Notes: generated from the sequence alone by a model not told the origin. A DNA stretch of 64,000 nt from JAICTV01 sp035634055 (GCA_035634055.1 DASQDR010000145.1:1-64000), one strand, 5' to 3'; counted from the stretch's first letter, positions 50,386 through 59,172 are shown. Program-made: numbers and translations.

Positions 50386-51273
50386 TTATGCGCGCGGCGC
50401 CAACACCGTCAGCGCGCCCGGCCGCAGCTCATAGTGTAGCGGCGGCGAGAGGCGAAAGACCTCACCATCAAGCGCGATGGGGATCTCGCGCTGGGCCGTC
50501 TCGATCCAAGCCTCGGTCCCGCTGAGCATCTGGAAGTCCCGCGCCTGCTCCACGATCCCGAGCACCACCCGCAGCGCCAGCATCAGCAGGCCGAACCGGC
50601 CGGTGCGGTTGGTGAAGTAGACGCACAGCTCCCCTCCATCCAAACGGGCGCGCCCACCGAGGTTTTCCGGGGTCAACTCGTAGCCATTGTTGCCGACGAA
50701 GACGAACGGGGTCGTGCGCAGCGTGGAGCGATTGGCGACGTCGATGCGCACGCTGACGGTGGGGTAGCGGCGGAAGACGGAGACGCACGCCAGCAGCATC
50801 GCCACCCACTTCCCGCGCCCCAGCCGCTGGCGCTGGCGGTCGCGCTTGCCGACCATGCGCGGGTAAAGGCCGATCGACGAATTGTTGATGAAGGCGCGGC
50901 CGTTGACCTGCGCGATGTCGACGCGCCGCCGGTGCCCGGCGGCGATGACCGCGGCGGCTTCGTCGAGCGCCAGCGGCAGGCGGAGATCCTTGGCGAAGTG
51001 GTTGAGCGTCCCGGTGGGAAGCACGCCGAGCGGCACGTCGCCACCCGCCAGCGCGCCGGCGCAGGCGCTGACGGTCCCGTCGCCGCCGGCGGCCACCACC
51101 GCGTCGGCCCCGTCCGCCGCCGCCGCCCGCGCCGCCCGGGGCAGTTCGTCCCCGGTCACCTGCCGAACCTCCGCCTCCACCCCCGCGCGTTCCAGCGCCG
51201 CGCGCAGTTCCTCCGCGTGCTCGGGCTTCGCGCCGGCCGCCGGATTGGTCAAGACGATCACGCGCATCGGCAT
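50386..51273 (-). CDS. Diacylglycerol/sphingosine-kinase-type lipid kinase 1
   Basis: 295 residues and a paralogue of the downstream gene. Marks: VIVLTNPAAGAKPEHAEEL, VAAGGDGTVSACAGAL, GVLPTGTLNHFAKDLRLPL, INNSSIGLYPRMV and IALDGEVFRLSPPLHYEL. The two share order and many residues (LNHFAKDL versus HNHFAKDL). The GTLNHFA form is closer to canonical lipid kinases; the neighbour's GTHNHFA suggests divergence in substrate. The gap to the second gene is 95 bases. Confidence 0.88.
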   Translation of the reverse strand: MPMRVIVLTNPAAGAKPEHAEELRAALERAGVEAEVRQVTGDELPRAARAAAADGADAVVAAGGDGTVSACAGALAGGDVPLGVLPTGTLNHFAKDLRLPLALDEAAAVIAAGHRRRVDIAQVNGRAFINNSSIGLYPRMVGKRDRQRQRLGRGKWVAMLLACVSVFRRYPTVSVRIDVANRSTLRTTPFVFVGNNGYELTPENLGGRARLDGGELCVYFTNRTGRFGLLMLALRVVLGIVEQARDFQMLSGTEAWIETAQREIPIALDGEVFRLSPPLHYELRPGALTVLAPRA

Positions 51274-51373
51274 GCCCTCGCATCACAAGGCGACATCACG
51301 AGGCGACAAGGCGACAAGCTGACAACGTCGAAAGCCGCCTCGGCCCCTCGCGCCATTTCACCTTGTCGCCCCC

Positions 51374-52369
51374 TCAACCTTCCGCCGCCGCTTCGGCGAT
51401 GCGGGCGCGCATCGGCTCGTCCGGCAGGCGCCCCGTGCCGGCGCGCATGTTGTCGCGCAGGTGGGCGACCTTCGACGTCGCCGGGATGGCGCAGGTGATG
51501 GCGGGATGGGAGATGACGAACTTGAGCAGGAGCTGCGCCCAGCTCTGGCAGTTGATCTCGCCGGCCCAGGCGGGCAGGGGCTTGTCGCGCAGGCGGCGGA
51601 GCAGTTCGCCGCCGGCGAAGGGACGATTGGCGATGACGGCCACGCGCCTGTCGGCCGCCAACGGCAGCAGGCGGCGCTCCGCCTCGCGCTCGCCGACGGA
51701 ATAGTTGATCTGGATGAAGTCCAGCGGCTCCGCCTGCACGATTCGCGCGACCGCCTCGTGCTGGCTGGCCGTGTAGTGCGTGACGCCCACGTGCCTCACC
51801 CGCCCCGCGCGCTTCCACTCGCGCAGCGTGTCGAGGTGCGCCCGCGCGTCGAGCAGGTTGTGCACCTGCATCAGGTCGATCGGGTCGGCCCGCAGCTTGC
51901 GCATCGATTCGTTCATCTGCTCGATGCCCGCCTGCTTCCCGCGCGTCCAGACCTTGGTGGCGACGAACAGCTTCGGGCGCAGCTCCAGCTTGGCGGCCAG
52001 GTCGCCGGCGACAGTTTCGGAGCTGCCGTACATCGGCGAGGAGTCGATCAGCTTCCCGCCGGTCGCGACGAAGGTTGCCAGCACTTCCTCGAGCGCCGCG
52101 CGGGCGGCCGGGTCGTCGCCGACGTCGAAGGTCTGCCACGTGCCGAGCCCGATGACCGGCAGCGGCTCCTTGGACGAGGGGATCGGGCGGGTGAGGATAT
52201 CGGGCGCGGGTGAAGTCGCGGGCGGCGACGCTGCTGAAGGTGGGCCGCCGCCCGCGCCCCCCACGTCATCCGCTCCCGCCGCCCCCGCCCCCGCCGCCAG
52301 GGCGGCCGCCGCCAGCGTCATTCGAAGTGCGTCGCGCCGCGTCACCGCCGCAGAATTTGCTCTGGCCAT
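51374..52369 (-). CDS. TAT-exported aldo/keto reductase
   Basis: 331 residues. The N-terminus has a twin-arginine signal (VTRRDALRMTLAAAALAAGA) followed by a Gly/Pro/Ala-rich linker to about residue 60. The reductase domain holds the Asp and Tyr of the catalytic tetrad in LIDSSPMYGSSE, Lys in FVATKVW and His in MQVHNL, with INYSVGEREAERRLLPLA later on. TAT export fits a cofactor-loaded enzyme in the periplasm, but periplasmic NADPH supply is a puzzle. It is first in the minus-strand run that includes the lipid kinases. Confidence 0.85.
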   Translation of the reverse strand: MARANSAAVTRRDALRMTLAAAALAAGAGAAGADDVGGAGGGPPSAASPPATSPAPDILTRPIPSSKEPLPVIGLGTWQTFDVGDDPAARAALEEVLATFVATGGKLIDSSPMYGSSETVAGDLAAKLELRPKLFVATKVWTRGKQAGIEQMNESMRKLRADPIDLMQVHNLLDARAHLDTLREWKRAGRVRHVGVTHYTASQHEAVARIVQAEPLDFIQINYSVGEREAERRLLPLAADRRVAVIANRPFAGGELLRRLRDKPLPAWAGEINCQSWAQLLLKFVISHPAITCAIPATSKVAHLRDNMRAGTGRLPDEPMRARIAEAAAEG

Positions 52370-52538
52370 GGCTACCTCCGTCGTCCTGATCCGGATTGTA
52401 GACCGACGGCGCGTCGCCGCTGCGCGCGACTCGGCGCCGGACGTTCAGCGTCCCGCCCAGCGGTTCGTCCCTTGTTGAAGCGCCCGCGCCCGGCCGGTAT
52501 TTTCTGCCGCCGGGGCGGGCGGGGCCGAGGCGCGCGTC

Positions 52539-53324
52539 ATGGCAAATCGATTCGCCGAGGGGCACCGAGTCGACCGCGACCGCCCGCACATTTTTCACCG
52601 CGACTACTGGACCCTGCGGCACCTGCTCGACGGCGCCCGCGACTTCGCCGCGCGCCACGCCGACGCGCTGCGCGGGAAGCGCGTGCTCGATTTCGGCGCG
52701 GGGGTATCGCCGTACGCGGCTCTCATCGCGGGCGCGGGCGCGGAACTGCTCCGGGCGGACATCGACCCGCAGGACGCGACCGTCCTGCGCATCGATCCCG
52801 CCGACGGGCGCGTGCCGCTGGACGACGCGAGCGTCGAGGCGGTCCTCAGCACGCAGGTCCTGGAGCACGTGGCCGACGTGCAGGGATATCTGCGCGAGGC
52901 GTTCCGCCTGCTTCGCCCGGGCGGGCTGCTTTACCTCTCGACGCACGGCGCGTTCGTCCTTCACCGCAACCCGACCGACTTCCGCCGCTGGACCATCGAC
53001 GGGCTGGCGCACGAGCTGCGGCAGGCGGGGTTCGAGATCGATCGCATTGAGCCGCGCATCGGCATTTTCGCGATGTCAACCCACCTGCGCTCGATCACTC
53101 TGGGCGGCGCGACCCGCCGTATCCCCTTCACCGGGTGGCTCCGCCCGATCATCTACCTGCTGTTCAACCTGCGGATGGGCGTGGAAGACCGGCTGACGCC
53201 GGCGTCGGTGATGGACGCGCACCCGGAACTGCTGCTGGCGACGGCGCGGAAGCCGGCGGTGGCTACGCCGCGTTCCGCGACAGCCGACGCCACCGGTGCG
53301 CCGACCACGCCGCCAGCAGGATGA
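52539..53324 (+). CDS. Class I SAM-dependent methyltransferase
   Basis: 261 residues. The SAM-binding motif is VLDFGAGVSPYAALI (residues about 49-63), with LLRADIDPQ as motif II and STQVLEHV, then FRLLRPGGLLYLSTHG, typical of the Methyltransf_11 group. A C-terminal hydrophobic stretch (WLRPIIYLLFNLRMG) suggests membrane association. Its 3' end overlaps by 62 bases with the convergent membrane-protein gene. The acceptor is unknown. Confidence 0.82.
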   Translation: MANRFAEGHRVDRDRPHIFHRDYWTLRHLLDGARDFAARHADALRGKRVLDFGAGVSPYAALIAGAGAELLRADIDPQDATVLRIDPADGRVPLDDASVEAVLSTQVLEHVADVQGYLREAFRLLRPGGLLYLSTHGAFVLHRNPTDFRRWTIDGLAHELRQAGFEIDRIEPRIGIFAMSTHLRSITLGGATRRIPFTGWLRPIIYLLFNLRMGVEDRLTPASVMDAHPELLLATARKPAVATPRSATADATGAPTTPPAG

Positions 53325-53748
53325 CCACCGCGTGGAACAGCAGCGGCCGGTACCACACCCGGCCGGTGAGGATGCCGGGGACGGCGGCGATGAGGCTGTA
53401 GAGGTACAAGAGCACCGCCGCGGTCGCGACGGCAAGGTCGCCGCTGATGCCGGTGCGGCGGAAGGTCAGCACTCCTTCGACCAGCATGCCCAAGTTGACG
53501 TAGAGCACCCACCCGCACAGCAACGCCTGGAGCAGGCTGACCCAGCGGTCGGCGTCGGTCGGGCCGAGGGAGCGGCCCCACACTTGGAGCGCGATCACGG
53601 GCACGCCAAATACGACTGATTGACCAAAGCGGTACCTGAACTCGCGCAGGCGCTGGTCGGGCGGGCGGGAGAGGAGACTTTCGATCGCCGATTGCCGGTT
53701 GGGAAGTGCCGATGGGGGCAACGGGCGATCATCAGCGGAATGATGCAC
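53263..53748 (-). CDS. P1B-ATPase-like membrane fragment (N-terminal helices only)
   Basis: 161 residues with four hydrophobic segments. The sequence RLREFRYRFGQSVVFGVPVI and then GDLAVATAAVLLYLYSLIA aligns by eye with the first transmembrane helices of heavy-metal P1B ATPases, which read REFRRRFxxSLxLTLPV and MDTLIALGxxAAYLYSL. The phosphorylation (DKTGT), CPC metal-transfer and ATP-binding parts are absent. The gene directly downstream of it in the transcription order has none of these either. It could be a relict or a separate membrane-binding subunit that works with the HMA protein. Overlaps convergently with the methyltransferase. Confidence 0.55.
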   Translation of the reverse strand: MHHSADDRPLPPSALPNRQSAIESLLSRPPDQRLREFRYRFGQSVVFGVPVIALQVWGRSLGPTDADRWVSLLQALLCGWVLYVNLGMLVEGVLTFRRTGISGDLAVATAAVLLYLYSLIAAVPGILTGRVWYRPLLFHAVVILLAAWSAHRWRRLSRNAA

Positions 53749-53820
53749 GCGGGGACCGTGAATCTCACATCACCTGGCCACTGCGCTTCATTCGACAATC
53801 GCAGATGGCCAATCGGAGTG

Positions 53821-54087
53821 TTATTGGTGTCCCGCCCGGTCGGCGTGGCGGGTGGTGAAGCCGGTGACGGTGTAACCGACCTCGGCGATCGCGTCGGTCA
53901 GCGTCTTCACGTTCACCTGGTCGTGGTCGTACAGCACCGATGCCTGGGCGCTGTTGAAGTCCACCTCCACCTCGTGCACGCCCGGATGCTGCATCAGGGA
54001 CTTCTGGACCGTTTGCTCGCACTTGTGGCAGTGCATGCCGGAGATACGGATGATCGCAAGCTGATCGGCCCCCACGTCGTCGGCCAT
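53821..54087 (-). CDS. Stand-alone heavy-metal-associated (HMA) domain protein
   Basis: 88 residues. The metal-binding CxxC is in ISGMHCHKCEQTVQKSL (M-H-C-x-x-C form), with the ferredoxin-like fold continuing VHEVEVDFNSAQASVLYD and AIAEVGYTVTGF. The start at 54087 is used because the domain begins there; the frame continues upstream with an Arg/Ala-rich, unlikely extension. It would bind Cu+ or Zn2+ as a chaperone. It is followed 72 bases later by the P1B-ATPase-like membrane fragment. Confidence 0.85.
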   Translation of the reverse strand: MADDVGADQLAIIRISGMHCHKCEQTVQKSLMQHPGVHEVEVDFNSAQASVLYDHDQVNVKTLTDAIAEVGYTVTGFTTRHADRAGHQ

Positions 54088-54311
54088 GGCCACACCTCCC
54101 GGACAGGGCGTCCCCGACCGTGCCCGCGCGGCGCGGGCGCGCATTTGGGCGCGAGGGGACACGCCATAGCCTATGACTGCAAGTCTTTGGAGGCAACGAC
54201 CAAACGATTCGCGGCCGGGGCCGGGGCCGACTCGGCGGCCGGTGCGGCGAGGCGCAACCCAATGCAGCCGCGGGCGCCCGGGGTTTGCCGCAGGCTTCGC
54301 CGGGAAATGAA

Positions 54312-54341
54312 GAAGGGCGACCCGAAGCCGGGCCGCCCTTC
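54312..54341 (-). terminator. Terminator-like hairpin after the sigma-factor gene
   Basis: GAAGGGCG (54312-54319) pairs with CGCCCTTC (54334-54341), extended by ACCC/GGGC pairing around GAAG. On the minus strand it is followed by TTCATTTCC. It lies 26 bases after the sigma-gene stop codon. Confidence 0.6.
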
Positions 54342-54367
54342 TCGCGTTTACATGATGTCGCGGCGCG

Positions 54368-55402
54368 TTATGCCGCCACTTCGGTCGTCACCGGCTGGGT
54401 CCCCGGCGCGATCGTCGGCTGCTGCGGTGCCACCGGCGCGTCCGGGTCGGGCTCGGGGTAGCGCTTGGTTCGCAGCACCCCTTCCTCCATGACCGTCTTG
54501 ATCTTCACCAGCGCCTTGTTCTGGATCTGGCGAACGCGCTCCTTGGTCACGCCGATGATCTTGCCGACCTCTTCCAGCGTCAGCGGGTTCTCCTCCTGCT
54601 GCTGCCAGTTGAACCGGCGGCGGATGACCGTCTGCTCGGTGTCGGACAGGTCGGCAAGGTTGCGGTCGACGATCTGCTTCAGCTCGTCGATGCAGTCCTC
54701 CTCGATCAGGTCGCGCTTGCGATCGCTCCAGTCGCTCTTCTCCATCTCCGGCTCGAACTCCACCGGGAAGTGGGTCTTGTAGCGGCTGGACTTCATCGCG
54801 GTGCGGCTGAACGCCTTGAGGATCGCCCGGCACGCGTACGTGCTGAACTTGAACCCATTGTCGACGTTAAACTTGTCCACCGCCCGCATCAGGGCCATGT
54901 TCCCCTCGCTGACGATCTCGGCAAAGTCCACGTCGCCCAGCCGCGTCCGCTTGGCCATCGCCAGCACCAGCGCGAGGTTGGTGCGGACGAGGTACTCGCG
55001 GAAGTGCTCGAAGCGGCGGTGCCACTCGACCAGTTCCTCCGCCAGCTCGCGGGTTAGCCCGCCGCGCTTCGCGCGCTTCTGCAACGCGCAGAGCTTGCGC
55101 TTGCAGAAGTTGAAGCGCTGGAACATCAGCTTCTCTTCGGCACCCTTCATGAGCTGCGGGGTGCCCCGGAGCTGGTCGGCGATCTCCTCACGCGTGGGCT
55201 GGTACCACGAGGTCATCGGCAGCGGCGGTTCCTCGCCACCGTCGAAGTTGAAGAGCTGCTTCTCGATCCCCCGCTGCTTGAACGTCGGGGAATCCATGAA
55301 GGCGTAATTTTCCAGCAACAGCGCCTCCGCCCGCTCGCGCAGGACGCGCGGGATCGGCTTGGCACGGGTGGGGGTCTTCTTTGTCGCAGTCATGGTGGCC
55401 AT
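54368..55402 (-). CDS. RNA polymerase sigma-70 family factor with divergent region 2.3-2.4
   Basis: 344 residues. Region 2 is present: HFREYLVRTNLALVLAMAKR, DFAEIVSEGNMALMRAVDKF, then FKFSTYACRAILKAFSRTA. Regions 4.1-4.2 are LSDTEQTVIRRRF and TLEEVGKIIGVTKERVRQI, with a conserved helix-turn-helix. Compared with E. coli RpoD (YATWWIRQAITR), this region reads YACRAILKAFSR: both Trp that melt the -10 element are replaced and Gln437 is Lys. No region 1.1 is seen and the spacer that should hold region 3 is shortened to about 45 residues. The start at 55402 is fixed by a Shine-Dalgarno AAGGAGG. It may be an alternative sigma factor with its own promoter class. Confidence 0.82.
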   Translation of the reverse strand: MATMTATKKTPTRAKPIPRVLRERAEALLLENYAFMDSPTFKQRGIEKQLFNFDGGEEPPLPMTSWYQPTREEIADQLRGTPQLMKGAEEKLMFQRFNFCKRKLCALQKRAKRGGLTRELAEELVEWHRRFEHFREYLVRTNLALVLAMAKRTRLGDVDFAEIVSEGNMALMRAVDKFNVDNGFKFSTYACRAILKAFSRTAMKSSRYKTHFPVEFEPEMEKSDWSDRKRDLIEEDCIDELKQIVDRNLADLSDTEQTVIRRRFNWQQQEENPLTLEEVGKIIGVTKERVRQIQNKALVKIKTVMEEGVLRTKRYPEPDPDAPVAPQQPTIAPGTQPVTTEVAA

Positions 55403-55405
55403 GAA

Positions 55406-55412
55406 CGGCCTC
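55406..55412 (-). promoter_or_regulatory. Strong Shine-Dalgarno of the sigma-factor gene
   Basis: On the minus strand AAGGAGG lies about seven bases before ATG at 55402. It decides between this start and the ATG nine bases later. Confidence 0.65.
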
Positions 55413-55489
55413 CTTGGCAATGAAATCCACGTCCGTCCGTGAAGTCGGACACACTGAACAACTATTCGTTCCAACAACCTTCGACAGAG

Positions 55490-55518
55490 GTATTACGTCT
55501 CACGGCCGTGCGTGTTCA
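55490..55518 (-). promoter_or_regulatory. Candidate promoter of the sigma-factor gene
   Basis: On the minus strand TGAACA (55518-55513), a 17-base spacer and TAATAC (55495-55490). It would give a leader of about 80 bases. The rest of the 360-base gap to nadD holds nothing that I can name. Confidence 0.35.
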
Positions 55519-55762
55519 TTCCCTAACACGTGCAAGAGACGAGGTTTATGGAGGCGGGCCCGGCGGGCGGCCCGGGCGGCTTGCCCACTGGACACTTGTT
55601 GAAGCCGCGGGTGAAGCGCCCGCACCACGCCGCGGAGGCTGGCATCCGTGCTAACCAGGTCGGTCGCGGCTCGCAAATCTGTTGCCGCCGCACCGGCCGG
55701 AGCTAGGATTTTCTCGGACGTCTTTTCCGGCTGCCACAGGTAACCGTAACGCCGGTCACGTT

Positions 55763-56353
55763 ATGCCAATACTCTGCTTCGGCGGCAGTTTCAATCCGAT
55801 CCACAACGCGCACCTGCGCTGCGCCCAAGCCGTTGCCGACAAGGCCGGCTACGACCGCGTCCTGCTGATCCCGTCCGCCCAGCCGCCGCACAAGCCGAGC
55901 GCCGCCGACCTGGCGCCGGCGCAGCACCGCGTCGCAATGTGTCGCCTGGCTGCTGAGACGGTGGCGGGGTTCGACGTTGACGACTTAGAAACGCGCCGCA
56001 CCGGTCCGAGTTACACTCTCGACACCGCCCGCGAGCTTCGCCACCGCCGCGGCTGGAGCGAGGTCCACTGGCTGATCGGCGGCGACATGCTCCTGTTCCT
56101 GCCCCGGTGGCACCGCCCGCTGGAGCTGCTCCGCGAGGTGCACTTCGTGGTGATGGCCCGCCCGGGCTACCCCATCAACTGGGACGCCCTGCCGCCGGAG
56201 TACCACCACCTGCGTTCTCATCAGGTAGAAGCGCCGATGGTGGACATCAGCGCGACCAAGATCCGCCGGCGGGTGAAGGCTGGCGAGTCCATCGACGCCT
56301 TCGTGCCCCCGGCGGTCTCGCGCTACATCTCCGACAACGGACTCTACCGATGA
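55763..56353 (+). CDS. nadD: Nicotinate-nucleotide adenylyltransferase
   Basis: Transfers AMP to nicotinate mononucleotide in NAD synthesis. 196 residues. The nucleotidyl-transferase HxGH-like motif is FGGSFNPIHNAHLR, and ISATKIRRRVKAGESI is the ISST-like C-terminal motif. LIPSAQPPHK and YTLDTARELR are typical of NadD. The start ATG at 55763 (MPILCFGGSFNP) is the family N-terminus. Confidence 0.93.
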   Translation: MPILCFGGSFNPIHNAHLRCAQAVADKAGYDRVLLIPSAQPPHKPSAADLAPAQHRVAMCRLAAETVAGFDVDDLETRRTGPSYTLDTARELRHRRGWSEVHWLIGGDMLLFLPRWHRPLELLREVHFVVMARPGYPINWDALPPEYHHLRSHQVEAPMVDISATKIRRRVKAGESIDAFVPPAVSRYISDNGLYR

Positions 56354-56514
56354 AGCTGGCGGAGTGAACCATCCCTGAACAGGGGGCGGCAACACAGCAC
56401 GCCTTGCGACGTTGGCGCGCAAGGCCGCCCCCGCCACCGCCGATCCTGATGCGTCCGCCCCACCCGCTTCGCGCGGCCGACGCGGCGCGTTAGAACCAGC
56501 CCCCGGCGGCTCGC

Positions 56515-58050
56515 ATGTTGAACTTGTACGACATCGCATACTCCCTCGGCGTCGGCGCGGCCGCGCCCTACTGGCTGCTCAAGCCGTCGGCGCGGCGGAA
56601 GGTGCTGGGGGCGCTGGCGCAGCGCATGGGCCGAGACCTCCCGCCGCCGCGCGAGGGGGACAGTCCGACAGTTCTCATCCACGCCGTCAGCCTCGGCGAG
56701 ATGAACGCCACCCGCACGCTCGTGCAGGCGCTGCGGCTGGCGCGAAGTGACCTCCGCTTCGTCGTCTCTGCCACCACCGACACCGGCTTCTCCCGCGGCC
56801 TGGAGCTGTACGGCCCGAGCAACGACGTCAGGGTGATCCGCTACCCGCTCGACTTCAGCGGCGCCGTCAACCGCGTGCTCGACAACGTCCGCCCGGACGT
56901 GGTCGTGCTGATGGAGCTGGAGGTGTGGCCGAACTTCACCCAGCGGTGCCAGGAGCGCGGCATCCCGGTGGTGCTGGCGAACGCGCGGCTGACGAGCTCG
57001 AGCTTCCGCAACTACCGGCTGGGCGGCCCGCTGGTGAAGGCGATGTTCCGCCGGCTCACGCTCGTGTGCGCGCAGGACGAGACGTACGCGATGCGGTTCC
57101 TGGCGCTCGGTGTTCCGCCGCACCGCGTGGTGATCACCGGGACGATGAAGTTCGATAACGCCAACCTCGCCCCGCCGTCCGGCGGCGCGGTCAACCGCGC
57201 GCAGTTCGTCGGGCTTCGCGTCGGCGAGGAGCCGGTCCTGGTCTGCGGCTCGACCGGGCCCGGCGAGGAGGCGATCGTCCTGGCGGCGTACCGGCGACTG
57301 CTGGAGAAGTTCGCCCGGCTGCGGCTGGTGCTGGTCCCCCGCCACCCCGTCCGCTTCGACGAGGTCGAGCAGATCATCCAGGAGCACAAGTTCCGCTGCG
57401 AGCGGCTCACCCGCGCCGGCACGCGCCCGCCCAGCGACCTGGCGATCCCGCCCGTCGTCCTCGTCGACGCCATGGGCGTGCTGCGCGACTTCTACGGCGT
57501 GGCGGACGTCGTCTTCGTCGGGCGAACGCTGGTCGACCTCGGCCCGCGGCAGCACGGCAGCGACATGATCGAGCCGGCCGCCCTCGGCAAGCCGGTCATT
57601 GTCGGCCCGTTCACCGGCAACTTCGCCGAGGCGATGCGCAAACTGCTGGCGGCGGACGCGATCCTGGAAGTGCCCAGCGGCGAGCAGTTGGAGCAGTCGG
57701 TCAGCGTGCTGCTCTCCACGCCGTCCGAGGCCCGCGCCATGGGCGAGCGGGCGGCGAACGTGGTCGCGCGCGAGCAGGGGGCGACGCAACGTCACGCCCG
57801 CGTGATCCTGCAAATCCTCGGCGTCGCCCGCGGCGAGATCGCGCCGCCGGAACCGGGTCCGGCGGCAAGGGAAGCCGTCAGCGTCGCCGCGCCGCCGTCA
57901 TCATCATCGCCGCCGCAACGGCCCGCGCACCCGCACGCGGCGCAGCCCGCGGGCGCGTCGGCGCCCAAGGTTGTCATCACGCGCCTTGGGCCGATCCCGG
58001 GGAGCGCGCCGTTCGCGCAAGGCGAACAACGCACCGGACCGCCGCAGTAG
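56515..58050 (+). CDS. waaA: 3-deoxy-D-manno-octulosonic-acid (Kdo) transferase
   Basis: Transfers Kdo from CMP-Kdo to lipid A precursor, a marker of a lipopolysaccharide outer membrane. The N-terminal membrane-associated segment (YDIAYSLGVGAAAPYWLL) is followed by VLIHAVSLGEMNATRTLV, RFVVSATTDTGF and LELEVWPNF-like MELEVWPNFTQRC, with NARLTSSSFRNYR, TGTMKFDNA and GGRTL/GSDMIEPAALGKPVIVGP at the donor site. 511 residues versus the usual 410-430; the excess is a Pro/Ala/Ser-rich tail after about residue 445. Confidence 0.92.
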   Translation: MLNLYDIAYSLGVGAAAPYWLLKPSARRKVLGALAQRMGRDLPPPREGDSPTVLIHAVSLGEMNATRTLVQALRLARSDLRFVVSATTDTGFSRGLELYGPSNDVRVIRYPLDFSGAVNRVLDNVRPDVVVLMELEVWPNFTQRCQERGIPVVLANARLTSSSFRNYRLGGPLVKAMFRRLTLVCAQDETYAMRFLALGVPPHRVVITGTMKFDNANLAPPSGGAVNRAQFVGLRVGEEPVLVCGSTGPGEEAIVLAAYRRLLEKFARLRLVLVPRHPVRFDEVEQIIQEHKFRCERLTRAGTRPPSDLAIPPVVLVDAMGVLRDFYGVADVVFVGRTLVDLGPRQHGSDMIEPAALGKPVIVGPFTGNFAEAMRKLLAADAILEVPSGEQLEQSVSVLLSTPSEARAMGERAANVVAREQGATQRHARVILQILGVARGEIAPPEPGPAAREAVSVAAPPSSSSPPQRPAHPHAAQPAGASAPKVVITRLGPIPGSAPFAQGEQRTGPPQ

Positions 58051-58187
58051 TGCGCTCTGCGCCACGCGCGCGCGCTGTCATCCGCGACGGCGCCAGCCAA
58101 GGCAGTCCCGCGCGTCGGCCTCGCCGAAGGTTGCACGTTCCTCCCCTCCCCCCGCCCGCGCATGATGGCCGGCCGGAGGTACGCGCG

Positions 58188-59027
58188 ATGGGACAGATGT
58201 TGCTCGGGCGGTCGATGGTGAAATTCGTGCCGCTCCCGGTCCAGCGCGGCGAGCGCGACGCGGATTGGAAGTTCGACGGCAAGCGCGTGACCCGCGACGT
58301 GCCCTACGTCCCCACGCCCGAGCGCATCGTGGGCACCATGCTCGACGTCGCGGGCGTGAAGGAGAGCGACGTCGTCTACGACCTGGGGTGCGGCGACGGG
58401 CGGATCGTCATCGCCGCGGCCGAGCGCTGCGGGGCGCGCGGCGTCGGCATCGACATCGACCCGCGGCGGATGCAGGAGTCCCACGCCAACGCCGCCCGCG
58501 CCGGGGTTCAGGACCGCGTTCGCTTCCTCGAGACCAGCCTGTTCAACGTCGACGTGAGCGAGGCGAGCGTGGTCGCGCTTTACCTGCTGCCGTGGATGAA
58601 CGCGCAGCTCCGCCCGAAGCTGCTGGCCGAGCTGCGGCCCGGAGCGCGGATCGTGACGCACATGTTCCCCATCGCCGCCTGGGCGCCGGACCAGGTGGTG
58701 CGGCTGACTGACCTGGGCCGCGTCGTCTACGGCTGGGTGGTGCCCGCCAAGGTCAACGGCCGCTGGCAGTGCACCGTCCGCTGGCCCGACGGCAGGCTGC
58801 GCCGCGGCAACATCGAGCTGGAGCAGGAGTTTCAAACCGTGCTGGGAACGGCGGTGCTGAACGACCGCGAGGTTTCGATGGACGCCATCCACCTCGACGG
58901 CCCGCGCCTGCGGTTCCAGCTCGGCCAGACGACGTTCCACTGCCGCGTGGAACGCGACACCATCCGCGGCACCGGCCAGTGCCCGCAACGCCGCGGGCAG
59001 TTCGAGTTCCGCGCGCGGCACGCGTGA
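58188..59027 (+). CDS. SAM-dependent methyltransferase with extra C-terminal domain
   Basis: 279 residues. YVPTPERIVGTMLDVAGVKE, then VVYDLGCGDGRIVIAAAERC (SAM-binding motif I), RGVGIDIDPRRMQESHANA and VVALYLLPWMNAQLRPKLL are the marks of a widespread methyltransferase type whose members include protein-lysine methylases. The last 90 residues after GARIVTHMFPI are beta-rich (VRLTDLGRVVYGWVVPAKVN) and absent from most relatives. It may be a substrate-binding domain. The acceptor is unknown. Confidence 0.8.
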   Translation: MGQMLLGRSMVKFVPLPVQRGERDADWKFDGKRVTRDVPYVPTPERIVGTMLDVAGVKESDVVYDLGCGDGRIVIAAAERCGARGVGIDIDPRRMQESHANAARAGVQDRVRFLETSLFNVDVSEASVVALYLLPWMNAQLRPKLLAELRPGARIVTHMFPIAAWAPDQVVRLTDLGRVVYGWVVPAKVNGRWQCTVRWPDGRLRRGNIELEQEFQTVLGTAVLNDREVSMDAIHLDGPRLRFQLGQTTFHCRVERDTIRGTGQCPQRRGQFEFRARHA

Positions 59028-59081
59028 GCGCCGCGGGTGACCGGCGCCAGCGCGCGTGCAGGCGCGATATGGACAGGGCAC

Positions 59082-59172
59082 TGTCATCCCGAAGCGTACT
59101 CGCGAGGGATCTCGGGCGCGCGAGCGGCCCTCGTGTGCCCGAGATCCTTCGCGAGTACGCTCAGGATGACAT
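59082..59172. repeat. 'tgtcatcccgaagc' inverted repeat (family C), copy 2
   Basis: The left arm (59082-59116, TGTCATCCCGAAGCGTACTC and on to GGATCTCGGG) pairs with the right arm (59138-59172) with one or two mismatches. The arms match those of the copy at 27359-27447 almost base for base, while the loops differ, which is the pattern of a mobile palindrome. Confidence 0.85.
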
